NCBI RefSeq assembly: GCF_029094545.1
Contig: NZ_CP117835.1
Location: forward strand, 1,468,001-1,532,000
Length of the DNA: 64,000 bases
Direction of reading: 5' to 3'
Source: Alkalihalophilus pseudofirmus
Lineage (GTDB): Bacteria; Bacillota; Bacilli; Bacillales; Bacillaceae_D
Positions 37,382 to 45,765 of the stretch are shown here, in pieces; position 1 is the first letter of the stretch, and every line of letters starts with the position of its first letter. Made by a program: the position numbers and the translations under genes. The notes beneath the pieces were generated by a model. That model saw only the letters and a program-made list of their open reading frames with translations. It did not search any database and had not been told where the DNA came from.

Positions 37382-38371
37382 ATGAAAGAACAATTATTAA
37401 AAATATTTCAAGATCACCAAGGTGAATATATTTCGGGCGAGAAAATTAGTCAAGAGCTTGGTTGTTCACGTACAGCTGTTTGGAAGCATATCGAAGAACT
37501 TAGAAAAAATGGCTATCAGCTTGATTCGGCACCACGAAAAGGGTACCGGATGGTGATGAGGGCAAATGGCATTCATACTCATGAAATTAAGCAGTATTTA
37601 ACGACCAAGTTTTTAGGCCGTGAGCTCACCTATTTTGATGCAACAGAGTCAACTCAGCAAATTGCACATAAATTGGCTCAAGACGGGGCCGGAGAAGGAC
37701 ATGTTGTTGTAGCGAATGAGCAGACAAAAGGAAAAGGTCGGTTAGGAAGGGTTTGGCATTCAAGAAGTAACACAAGCATTTCAATGAGTATGATCTTAAG
37801 GCCGCCCCTTCCGCCTCAAAAAACGCCGCAGTTAACATTGCTTGCCGCTGTCGCAGTTGTACAGGCAATCAAGAAAAATACAGGTCTGCAATGCGAAATC
37901 AAATGGCCGAATGATATTTTATTAAAGGGGAAAAAACTTGTAGGAATATTAACAGAAATGCAAGCTGATCCTGATCTTGTTCATTCAGTTATTATCGGCA
38001 TTGGTCTTAATGTCAACCAAACTTCAGAAGATTTCGGGGAGGACATTGCTCATCTTGCCACTTCATTATACCTTGAAAAAGACGGTGCATCCGGTGAGCC
38101 TGTTGATCGAGCTCGTTTGATTGCAGATATCCTCTTGGAATTTGAAGAACTGTACGAAGAATATTTAGAAAATGGATTTCAATCGATTCGTCCGTTATGG
38201 GAATCTTATTCCATTAGTGTAGGCACATATATTTATGCCAGGATGATAAAAGACGTTATTTACGGCTATGCAAAAGGCATTACAGATGACGGTGTACTGC
38301 TTGTGGAGGATGAATCCGGCAAAACTCATCATATCTATTCAGCTGATATTGAAATTGATCCCTCTAAGTAA
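37382..38371 (+). CDS. birA: Biotin-protein ligase and biotin operon repressor
   Basis: Activates biotin as biotinyl-AMP and attaches it to carboxylases; when idle, it represses biotin genes. An N-terminal winged helix (SGEKISQELGCSRTAVWKHI, residues 17-36) is followed by the ligase domain with KGKGRLGRVW and CEIKWPNDI. 329 residues, as expected for the bifunctional form. GGAGAGGGG precedes the ATG. Confidence 0.95.
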   Translation: MKEQLLKIFQDHQGEYISGEKISQELGCSRTAVWKHIEELRKNGYQLDSAPRKGYRMVMRANGIHTHEIKQYLTTKFLGRELTYFDATESTQQIAHKLAQDGAGEGHVVVANEQTKGKGRLGRVWHSRSNTSISMSMILRPPLPPQKTPQLTLLAAVAVVQAIKKNTGLQCEIKWPNDILLKGKKLVGILTEMQADPDLVHSVIIGIGLNVNQTSEDFGEDIAHLATSLYLEKDGASGEPVDRARLIADILLEFEELYEEYLENGFQSIRPLWESYSISVGTYIYARMIKDVIYGYAKGITDDGVLLVEDESGKTHHIYSADIEIDPSK

Positions 38372-38380
38372 CAAATTTCT

Positions 38381-38389
38381 GCTATACTC
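38381..38389 (+). promoter_or_regulatory. Possible extended -10 promoter of panBCD
   Basis: TGCTATACT fits an extended -10 element. No good -35 is at 17 bases. It would produce a leader of about 190 bases ending at the terminator 38551-38586, and a longer panBCD message on read-through. Confidence 0.45.
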
Positions 38390-38394
38390 AACAT

Positions 38395-38586
38395 ATGGGC
38401 TGTATCTTAGGAACAGCACCTATAAAAGTGAAAGTAGAAAAAATTAGTTCTGCCTTGATCCCAAAAGGACTAGGACAGAGGGATTGATATGCAATATGTG
38501 TACATCGCTTGTTTTTCATAGCTTTGTCCGCATGTATTTCCTGTGAGCAAAATCCTTCTTCCATAAATGGGAGAAGGATTTTTTTG
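38395..38586 (+). ncRNA. Attenuator-type leader of panBCD, candidate pan-motif RNA
   Basis: A hairpin pairs TCTG (38449-38452) with CAGA (38476-38479) and CCT with AGG, leaving A38475 unpaired. AGAGGGATT (38477-38485), which overlaps the hairpin's 3' arm, is complementary over 9 pairs (one G-U) to AATCCTTCT (38551-38559), the left arm of a terminator with AGAAGGATT (38572-38580) and a T-run. So hairpin and antiterminator exclude each other. The Rfam pan motif, hairpins with bulged A upstream of pantothenate genes in Firmicutes, is the likely relative; I could not compare it to the covariance model. Confidence 0.55.
38551..38586 (+). terminator. Terminator in the panB leader
   Basis: AATCCTTCT pairs with AGAAGGATT, followed by seven T. 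It is 50 bases before panB, so it either ends the birA message or acts as the leader attenuator. Confidence 0.88.
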
Positions 38587-38608
38587 TGGAAATTCATTGC
38601 TTAACATC

Positions 38609-38628
38609 CCTCCTCTATAAAAAGGAGG
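38609..38628 (+). promoter_or_regulatory. Hairpin masking the panB ribosome site
   Basis: CCTCCT (38609-38614) is the exact complement of AGGAGG (38623-38628), the ribosome site of panB, with an 8-base loop. If formed it would block translation. Confidence 0.5.
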
Positions 38629-38634
38629 AAGATG

Positions 38635-39471
38635 ATGAAAACGACAGCAACATTTAAGAAAATGAAGCGGGAAAAAGAAAAAATAACGATGATGACGGCT
38701 TACGATGCTCCTTCTGCTAAGCATCTAGAACAAGCAGAAGTGGACATGATTTTAGTCGGAGACTCGCTTGGAATGGTGGTTTTAGGTTACGATTCAACGA
38801 TTCCAGTGACTGTAGATGATATGGTTCTGCATACAAAAGCCGTAAAGCGCGGGGCAAGAAATACGTTTGTCGTCACTGATCTCCCGTATTTATCCTATCA
38901 TGCAGATCTCACTGAAACGTTTGCCAATGCAAAGCGCCTAATGCAAGAAGCTGGGGCAAATGCAATTAAGCTTGAAGGGGCAGGAGAAGTGATTGAGACG
39001 ATCGCTAAATTAACGACCGCTGGAGTCCCGGTTGTGGGTCATTTAGGGTTAACACCTCAATCGGTGGCTGTGATGGGTGGATACAAGGTGCAAGGAAAAG
39101 AGCTAGAAGATGCCCGTGCTCTTAGAGAGGATGCTCATGCGCTAGAAGCTGCTGGTGCGTTTGCTTTGGTCCTTGAGTGTGTACCAGATTCACTTGCAGC
39201 CCTTATTTCAGAAGAACTATCGATTCCTGTGATTGGCATAGGTGCTGGTGTTGATACAGACGGACAGGTTCTTGTGTATCATGATGTAATTGGCTATGGT
39301 TCGGCTCATGTACCGAAATTTGTGAAAACGTATGCAAATGTATCTGACGTCATCCAAGAAGCAGTGGACCGGTATGTGCATGATGTGAAGTCCAGACAGT
39401 TTCCTGAAAATAAACACCGATTTACAATGAATGAAGAAGTGCTCGCAGGATTGTATGGTGGAAGAGAATGA
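38635..39471 (+). CDS. panB: Ketopantoate hydroxymethyltransferase
   Basis: Transfers a hydroxymethyl group from methylene-tetrahydrofolate to ketoisovalerate, the first step of pantothenate synthesis. [16 protein letters not shown], the metal site VGDSLGMV and the GHLGLTPQS motif are present. 278 residues from ATG 38635, which is 6 bases after AGGAGG; the ATG one codon earlier is only 3 bases away. It overlaps panC (ATGA). Confidence 0.96.
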   Translation: MKTTATFKKMKREKEKITMMTAYDAPSAKHLEQAEVDMILVGDSLGMVVLGYDSTIPVTVDDMVLHTKAVKRGARNTFVVTDLPYLSYHADLTETFANAKRLMQEAGANAIKLEGAGEVIETIAKLTTAGVPVVGHLGLTPQSVAVMGGYKVQGKELEDARALREDAHALEAAGAFALVLECVPDSLAALISEELSIPVIGIGAGVDTDGQVLVYHDVIGYGSAHVPKFVKTYANVSDVIQEAVDRYVHDVKSRQFPENKHRFTMNEEVLAGLYGGRE

Positions 39472-40319
39472 GAGTTGTTAAGACAATTAATGCGTTAAGA
39501 GAAGAAATAACAGCTGTCAAACGTAAGCAGCAGTCCATTGGGTTTGTTCCAACGATGGGTTATTTGCATGAAGGTCATATGAGCTTGATCGAAGAAGCTA
39601 GACGTCAACATGATATTGTCGTGCTGAGTATCTTTGTGAATCCGCTGCAGTTTGGACCGAATGAGGACTTAGAGCGTTACCCTAGAGATTTTGTCCGTGA
39701 TGAAAACATAGCAAAAGAGCTCGGTGTGGATCTTTTATTTTATCCAGACACAAAGGAAATGTACCCGGCAGATCCATCAATGACCATTCACGTGACAGAA
39801 GGAGTGAATGTGTTATGCGGTAAAAGCCGTCCGGGTCATTTTGACGGGGTGACGACTGTTGTGATGAAGCTGTTCATGCTTGTTCAGCCTGATCAAGCTT
39901 ATTTCGGGCAAAAGGATGCTCAGCAAGTCGCGATTATCACTAATATGGTGGATATGTTTAATATTCCGGTTGAAGTAATCCCATGCCCTACTGTCAGAGA
40001 AGAAGACGGCCTTGCTAAAAGTTCTCGAAATGTTTATTTAACAGACGAAGAGAGGCAAGAAGCCCCTCTTATCTATCAGGTGCTTACACAGGCGCGCAGT
40101 CTCATAAAAGAAGGCGAGCTGAGTCCAAGTGAGATCGTGCAATTTGTCAAAAAGGAATTAAACTCCCTACAGCATGCGAAAATGGACTATGTCGAATTGC
40201 TGACGTATCCGAAACTTATGCCTGTTACTGAAAAAGATAAGACGATCCTATTGGCCGTCGCCTATACGTTTAAACATGCACGTTTAATCGATAATATTAT
40301 TGTATCAAAAGGAGAATAA
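39468..40319 (+). CDS. panC: Pantothenate synthetase
   Basis: Joins pantoate and beta-alanine with ATP. The ATP-binding [16 protein letters not shown] near residue 25 and the KSSRNVYLT loop (KMSKS equivalent) are present, along with GQKDAQQ. 283 residues. Coupled to panB by a 4-base overlap. Confidence 0.96.
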   Translation: MRVVKTINALREEITAVKRKQQSIGFVPTMGYLHEGHMSLIEEARRQHDIVVLSIFVNPLQFGPNEDLERYPRDFVRDENIAKELGVDLLFYPDTKEMYPADPSMTIHVTEGVNVLCGKSRPGHFDGVTTVVMKLFMLVQPDQAYFGQKDAQQVAIITNMVDMFNIPVEVIPCPTVREEDGLAKSSRNVYLTDEERQEAPLIYQVLTQARSLIKEGELSPSEIVQFVKKELNSLQHAKMDYVELLTYPKLMPVTEKDKTILLAVAYTFKHARLIDNIIVSKGE

Positions 40320-40322
40320 ACC

Positions 40323-40706
40323 ATGTACCGTACGATGATGAAAGCAAAAATTCACCGAGCTCGTGTGACAGAATCTAATTTGAATTATGTAGGAAGCATT
40401 ACCATTGATGAGGACATTATGGATGCTGTGGATATTCTTGAAAATGAAAAAGTACAAATTGTTAATAATAATAATGGAGCCAGATTTGAAACTTATGTCA
40501 TTAAAGGCCCTCGCGGCAGTAAAGTCATTTGCCTGAACGGTGCCGCGGCTAGACTCGTTCAAAAAGATGATGTCGTTATTATTTTATCTTATGTGATGGT
40601 GGAAGAATCAAAAGCTGCCACACATACGCCAAGAGTGGCGATAATGGATGAGACTAATCAAATTGTTGAAATGTTAGGGACAGAACCAGCTTCTACCGTT
40701 ATGTAG
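40323..40706 (+). CDS. panD: Aspartate 1-decarboxylase proenzyme
   Basis: Makes beta-alanine from aspartate using a pyruvoyl group formed by self-cleavage. The cleavage pair Gly24-Ser25 sits in YVGSITID. 127 residues, the same length as B. subtilis PanD. AAAGGAG precedes the ATG. It closes panBCD at a long hairpin terminator. Confidence 0.97.
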   Translation: MYRTMMKAKIHRARVTESNLNYVGSITIDEDIMDAVDILENEKVQIVNNNNGARFETYVIKGPRGSKVICLNGAAARLVQKDDVVIILSYVMVEESKAATHTPRVAIMDETNQIVEMLGTEPASTVM

Positions 40707-40716
40707 ATCGCATATT

Positions 40717-40775
40717 CCCCTCCTATTCGTTGAACACTGAGCAAGAGGAGTGACAACGAGAGGAGGGGTTTTTTT
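40717..40775 (+). terminator. panD terminator that contains the next gene's ribosome site
   Basis: A long stem: CCCCTCCT (40717-40724) with AGGAGGGG (40761-40768), then CGTTG with CAACG, then CACT with AGTG, followed by seven T. The ATG of the next gene follows the T-run at once, and AGGAGGGG is also its ribosome site. Confidence 0.8.
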
Positions 40776-41774
40776 ATGAGTGAATTTATTCACCAGTGGG
40801 ATCAGCTGTATACGGCCGCGCATAAAAACTGGCATTTATTTTCAGCTAAAGAAAAAGAAGAGCAGCTGCATTTCCTAGAAGAAGCAGCGCAGTCATTATT
40901 AGAATCATGGAGTGACATGGAGGAAAAATTAATTGACCTCAAACAAAAAAAAGAGGGTGCAGCAGAAGTTCCAAGTTATGAAAGCCGAGGAACAAGCTTT
41001 TTCACATTAGAAATGTTTGAACAAGCAAGCGCGGCATTTTTAACTGAAGAGGCAAGCGGTGAAGCGAATGATGTGAGACTGCTTTATTTAGGATACTCCT
41101 TTTTATATACAGAGGCATACACAAAGGCGATTGAAACGTTTTTGTATTTGATTCAATCAAAAGCACCTGCTGTCATTTCACATTTTGCGTATGTAGGTTT
41201 AGGGTGTCTGTACACTCAGCTTGAGGATTTTGACCAAGCTATTTACTCCTTTGAAAAAGCGAATGAACTTACAACGAGTATGGATGTTGTGTATAATTTA
41301 GGAGTATGTCATTATGTGAAGAAAGAGTATAGTCAGGCCGCTCATTATTTTAAAGAAACGATTAAAGAATTAGAAGAAGACGGTGAAGCTTATTTCTTCT
41401 TAGGGTGCTGCTTGATTGAATCGGGATATAAAAGAGAAGCTTGGAACTGTTTTTTAAGTGCCTTATGCTTACTTTACACAGATGAGGCTCTTCTTGCTTT
41501 TGCTAAAGTGAGTGAGTGGCATGGTCATCATCAAATGGCGATTCACTGTTATAAGCGTCTCGAATCGTTAGGCAGACGTACAATTGAAACAAGGCATGGG
41601 CTAGCGTGGAATTATGCTCTTATCGAGGAGTATGAACATGCGATTGAATTATTTACAGAACTTAACCAATCAGGAAATGATGATGAGTCGATCGCTCAAT
41701 CAGTTCGCTGGCTGATTGCACACTGGCCGCATGCACAATCAGAGGAACTATCAACTCACTTTCAACTTAATTGA
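40776..41774 (+). CDS. TPR-repeat protein of unknown role
   Basis: A soluble 332-residue protein with at least four tetratricopeptide units in residues 95-310 (for example HFAYVGLGCLYTQLEDFDQA and VVYNLGVCHYVKKEYSQAA) and an N-terminal helical region. No catalytic motif. I do not know an orthologue at this place in B. subtilis, where panD is followed by dinG, so it looks like a lineage insertion. AGGAGGGG, 7 bases before ATG, doubles as terminator stem. Confidence 0.85.
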   Translation: MSEFIHQWDQLYTAAHKNWHLFSAKEKEEQLHFLEEAAQSLLESWSDMEEKLIDLKQKKEGAAEVPSYESRGTSFFTLEMFEQASAAFLTEEASGEANDVRLLYLGYSFLYTEAYTKAIETFLYLIQSKAPAVISHFAYVGLGCLYTQLEDFDQAIYSFEKANELTTSMDVVYNLGVCHYVKKEYSQAAHYFKETIKELEEDGEAYFFLGCCLIESGYKREAWNCFLSALCLLYTDEALLAFAKVSEWHGHHQMAIHCYKRLESLGRRTIETRHGLAWNYALIEEYEHAIELFTELNQSGNDDESIAQSVRWLIAHWPHAQSEELSTHFQLN

Positions 41775-41878
41775 AATAATTCGATTGAATCGCCTTAATT
41801 GAAATAAAGCAAAATGAATAAACCAAAATGAAAAAACAATTAGAGATGTGAGATGTTAGGTAAGGTTAGAGGTGAAAC

Positions 41879-44701
41879 ATGAACGATCGCTTTATAGTCG
41901 TAGATGTAGAAACAACAGGTCATTCAGTAGCAAAGGGTGATCGCATCATTCAAATAGGAGCAGTGGTCATCGAAAACGGGGAAATCATAGAACGTTTTGC
42001 TTCTTTTGTTAATCCAGAAGTGGAGATTCCTCCTTTTATCGAGGAATTAACAGGTATTAATCAAGCGATGGTTGAACATGCACCAACGTTTAAGGAATTG
42101 GCTGTAGAGCTGCTTCCTTTATTTGAAAATGTTGGATTTGTGGCGCATAATGTTCCGTTTGATTTATCCTTTTTAAAAAATCAATTTGAATTAATTGGTG
42201 AGAAGTTCCCAAAAATGAAATGCTACGACACAGTGGAACTGTCTCGAATGTTGTTGCCTAAAGAAGAAAGTTATAAGCTCGGACATTTAGCGTTCAGCTT
42301 AGGGCTTTCGCATGATCGTCCTCATCAAGCCGATAGTGATGCGGAAGTAACAGCAGAAATTTTTCTATATTTATTAAATAAACTAAAAGGTCTTCCTCTC
42401 TTAACCCTTGAGCAGCTCATTCCTATTGTCAGGTATTTTAGAAGCAGCTTAGAGCCGATGATTTCAGCTTTTATTCAAGAGAAGGTCATGTTGGGCGTGA
42501 ATGATGCGCAAGAGTTTGACTGCTATCGTCAGCTTGCCCTAAAAAAGCAGCCTGAGCATGATAATGAACCAGCACCTGAATCATTTAAAGGCACGTTTAG
42601 TGAATTTAGGTCTGAACTTTTTTCTGCGGATAAAGGACTTAAAGAAGCTTTTACAAAATATGAAACAAGAGAAGGTCAAGTAAGGATGATGGACAAGGTT
42701 GACCATGCGTTTCATCATAATGAGCATGTGTTAATTGAAGCAGGAACGGGAACAGGAAAATCCCTTGCTTATTTACTGCCGGCTGTATTGTATGCACATG
42801 AGACAGATCAGGCGGTCGTCATCTCGACCCAAACCATCCCGCTTCAAGATCAGCTGCTCATGCGTGATTTGCCGCTGCTTGAGCGCCTACTTCCATTTCC
42901 AGTAGACGTAGCTTTACTAAAAGGGCGCAGTCACTACCTTTGTTTACGTAAGTTTGAGCAGTCTCTTAGAACGATCTCTGATGATACGTATGATGTCAGG
43001 CTGATGAAGGCTCAAATTCTTGTTTGGCTGACTGAGACGGATTACGGGGATGTAGAGGAGCTTAACTTATCATCTGGCGGCAGAGGATTTTGGTTTGAAG
43101 TGCAAAGCGATGCGAAGTCTGACTTAGGAAAGTTCAGTCCGTGGTTTTCGCGATGCTTCTATCACCGGGCTAGAAGAAGAGCGAGAGAGGCTCACCTTGT
43201 TATTACCAATCATGCTCTGCTCTTAACTGACCTTGTTCATGACCAAGCTTTACTGCCAAGTTATTCCCATGCGGTTATAGATGAAGCCCATCATTTAGTA
43301 GAAGCTGCAAGCGAACATTTAGGGATGAAAGCAGATTATGTGACCTTTTCTTATTTACTTCAGCGAATAGGACTCGATCACGACCATGGCATTCAACCGC
43401 ATCTAAGCCGAATTTTAGAGGAATACGGAATAAGCAGCAAACAAATTCATGATGAATTAATAATTTCACTTACCGCAATTAAAGATGAAATAGATGAATT
43501 GTTTCGAATGCTGAATGACTATGTAACATATAAAAGAAAGACTGGCGCCTCAGATATAGGGCGTATAAGTTACAGATATAGGAGCTTTGATGAATCTGGA
43601 AGCTCATGGAATGCCATTTTAGAATGTACGATGCGTGTTCATATGTTCGCTAAAGATATCCGAATTCGTTTTGATACATTAATAAAGCAATTTCTTGATA
43701 TAAAGGATCAGATAAGCTATGTTGACCATGGGCTAGTGACCGATTCGGAACGACTAGTAGATGCATTAATGGAAGAAGAGCAGTACTTGTACGAGTTATT
43801 ACTCGAAGCAGACCCGGAATTTGTTTATTGGATTGAAATAGAACCTAGAGGAGCTAGGAATGCTACATTTATTTACAGTAAACCAATCCAAGTAGCCGAC
43901 AGACTGGCAGATCAGTTTTTTGCAAAGAAAAAAAGCGTTGTACTAACATCGGCTACCTTATCAATAAACGGATCGTTTGATTATCAGCTCGAACAGCTTG
44001 GATTAGAAGATTTCGGTGCGAAAGTGTATACGATTGAATCGCCTTTTTCTTATAAAGATCAAGCGAGACTGTTGATTCCAAAAGATATGCCTGCAATTAA
44101 AGAGGTAGGAGAAAAGCAATTTGCAATGGATGCAGCAATCAAAGTATGGCGGATTGCTGAGAGAAAGCGGGGTAAAATGCTTGTTTTATTTACCTCCTAT
44201 GAGATGTTAAAGATGGTGTATGACTATATTAAAGATTTAAGTGAGTATGAACCGATGCCTTTAATTGGTCAGGGGATCACCAGCGGATCTCGCGCTAAAC
44301 TGATTAAAAGCTTCAAACAGGCTGAGGAAGCCATTCTTTTTGGGACGAGCAGTTTCTGGGAAGGGATTGACTTACCGGGAGATGAACTAACAAGTCTTGT
44401 GATCGTTCGCCTGCCGTTCTCGCCGCCTGATCAACCTTTGCTGCAAGCACAGCTTGAACGGGCAAAAGAAGCGGGGAAAAGCCCTTTTATGGATGTATCT
44501 TTGCCGCAAGCTATTATTCGATTTAAACAAGGGTTCGGCCGTTTAATTCGTACGAAAGAAGACAAAGGAAGCGTATTTGTACTAGACCGCCGAATTTCAA
44601 CGACAAGATATGGAAGTCAATTTATTAAATCACTGCCTGATGTTCCAGTAGACGAGCATAAACTCGAAGTGTTACTCGATCGTTACGAAGATTTCTTATA
44701 G
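41879..44701 (+). CDS. dinG: DinG-type exonuclease-helicase
   Basis: A 940-residue fusion: an N-terminal DEDD 3'-5' exonuclease (residues 1-165: VVDVETTG, then HNVPFDLSFL and HQADSDAEVT) and an XPD/DinG-like superfamily 2 helicase (P-loop GTGTGKSLAYLLP near residue 290, VIDEAHHL near 465, and GFGRLIRTKEDKG near the end). Only Cys in HYLCLR and SRCFY lie where E. coli DinG has four cluster ligands, so the iron-sulfur cluster is probably absent. Relatives of this layout in S. aureus act as nucleases. GAGGTGAAAC precedes the ATG. Confidence 0.93.
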   Translation: MNDRFIVVDVETTGHSVAKGDRIIQIGAVVIENGEIIERFASFVNPEVEIPPFIEELTGINQAMVEHAPTFKELAVELLPLFENVGFVAHNVPFDLSFLKNQFELIGEKFPKMKCYDTVELSRMLLPKEESYKLGHLAFSLGLSHDRPHQADSDAEVTAEIFLYLLNKLKGLPLLTLEQLIPIVRYFRSSLEPMISAFIQEKVMLGVNDAQEFDCYRQLALKKQPEHDNEPAPESFKGTFSEFRSELFSADKGLKEAFTKYETREGQVRMMDKVDHAFHHNEHVLIEAGTGTGKSLAYLLPAVLYAHETDQAVVISTQTIPLQDQLLMRDLPLLERLLPFPVDVALLKGRSHYLCLRKFEQSLRTISDDTYDVRLMKAQILVWLTETDYGDVEELNLSSGGRGFWFEVQSDAKSDLGKFSPWFSRCFYHRARRRAREAHLVITNHALLLTDLVHDQALLPSYSHAVIDEAHHLVEAASEHLGMKADYVTFSYLLQRIGLDHDHGIQPHLSRILEEYGISSKQIHDELIISLTAIKDEIDELFRMLNDYVTYKRKTGASDIGRISYRYRSFDESGSSWNAILECTMRVHMFAKDIRIRFDTLIKQFLDIKDQISYVDHGLVTDSERLVDALMEEEQYLYELLLEADPEFVYWIEIEPRGARNATFIYSKPIQVADRLADQFFAKKKSVVLTSATLSINGSFDYQLEQLGLEDFGAKVYTIESPFSYKDQARLLIPKDMPAIKEVGEKQFAMDAAIKVWRIAERKRGKMLVLFTSYEMLKMVYDYIKDLSEYEPMPLIGQGITSGSRAKLIKSFKQAEEAILFGTSSFWEGIDLPGDELTSLVIVRLPFSPPDQPLLQAQLERAKEAGKSPFMDVSLPQAIIRFKQGFGRLIRTKEDKGSVFVLDRRISTTRYGSQFIKSLPDVPVDEHKLEVLLDRYEDFL

Positions 44702-44871
44702 CGCCTGCACACAGGTAATACATCGGCTTTTGAGCATTTTTACACAGTTTAAGTCAATTGAACAAGCAACTTATATCTTCTCCCTGACCTTCGCATACTA
44801 TTCAGGCGGAGTTTAGTTACAGCCATTTAATTTTGTCGTTTTTAGTATACTGATGGTGGAGGTAGATCAAG

Positions 44872-45717
44872 GTGCATAAATGGAAAGTGCTTATAGCTGC
44901 AATAATCTTGGTAGTGGTTTTTGGGTCAAGTCCGTTGTTCATTAGGGCTTCTTCTGATATAGATATTCGAACCATTCTTAAAGAGGAAGAAGATGACGTG
45001 TCGATTTTATTCTTTGATCTTCCAGAAGGGGAATCGGCGCTTTTTCATACGAATGATGAATTTACTGTGTTAATAGGGACGGGCAGTGAAGCGTCATTTG
45101 ATGAACTGTCCGAGAGATTAACGCGTTTAGGCATTACAGTCATTAACCAGCTTATATTGCCCAAGTTAGAGGATACATATATGGGCGGAGTGAGCAGGCT
45201 GCTTGATGAGAGGAAGGTAGAACAAATCATCGTTCCTGATCAAGGGTTAAAATGGTTCTCTGAGTCTTATCAAGAGTATAAAATTGATATCATCAGCTGG
45301 GAGGAAGAAGGACTATATCAGCCTCATCCAGCCTTACAATTTTCTGTCATGAAAAGTACGAGCTCTATGATGCCTGCTTTAAACTTAGATGTAGATATTG
45401 GCTGCGGGCACCGATTATTTTTAGCGAATGAAGCCTCCCTTGAATTAGAAAAAGAATGGATGACTAAAGACTTATCAACGGTGAATGTGTTAAAGGTAGC
45501 CGAGTATGGGACGGAGAAAGGGACGGGGGAAGATTTCCTTGTCTCATCAGATCCTGAGGTAGCGGTTATTTTTAATTTGCATGATCATACCGTTAGTGCC
45601 AGTGTTCGTGAGAGACTGCAGGAAACCTGGATCGACACATACGAGACAAAACAGCATGGCACAATTCTAATCAAAGTAAATGAAACTGATTATGAGCTGT
45701 TAACAATACGCTTTTAA
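44872..45717 (+). CDS. Secreted metallo-beta-lactamase-fold protein without metal ligands
   Basis: A 281-residue protein with a signal peptide or anchor (residues 1-27). It lines up with the beta-lactamase-like domain of ComEC: FFDLPEGES (48-55) in place of LDVGQGDS, LIGTG (67-71) in place of LIDGG, and LPKLEDTYMGG (96-106) in place of LTHPHADHIGG. Every metal ligand of the HxHxDH motif is replaced. It is probably not a hydrolase. GTG 44872 follows GGAGGTAGATCAAG. It lies between dinG and an amidohydrolase; function unknown. Confidence 0.7.
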   Translation: MHKWKVLIAAIILVVVFGSSPLFIRASSDIDIRTILKEEEDDVSILFFDLPEGESALFHTNDEFTVLIGTGSEASFDELSERLTRLGITVINQLILPKLEDTYMGGVSRLLDERKVEQIIVPDQGLKWFSESYQEYKIDIISWEEEGLYQPHPALQFSVMKSTSSMMPALNLDVDIGCGHRLFLANEASLELEKEWMTKDLSTVNVLKVAEYGTEKGTGEDFLVSSDPEVAVIFNLHDHTVSASVRERLQETWIDTYETKQHGTILIKVNETDYELLTIRF

Positions 45718-45765
45718 AAAAATAATCGTAAGACATTTCCAGTGAAAAGGAAGGTGGGTGAGATC

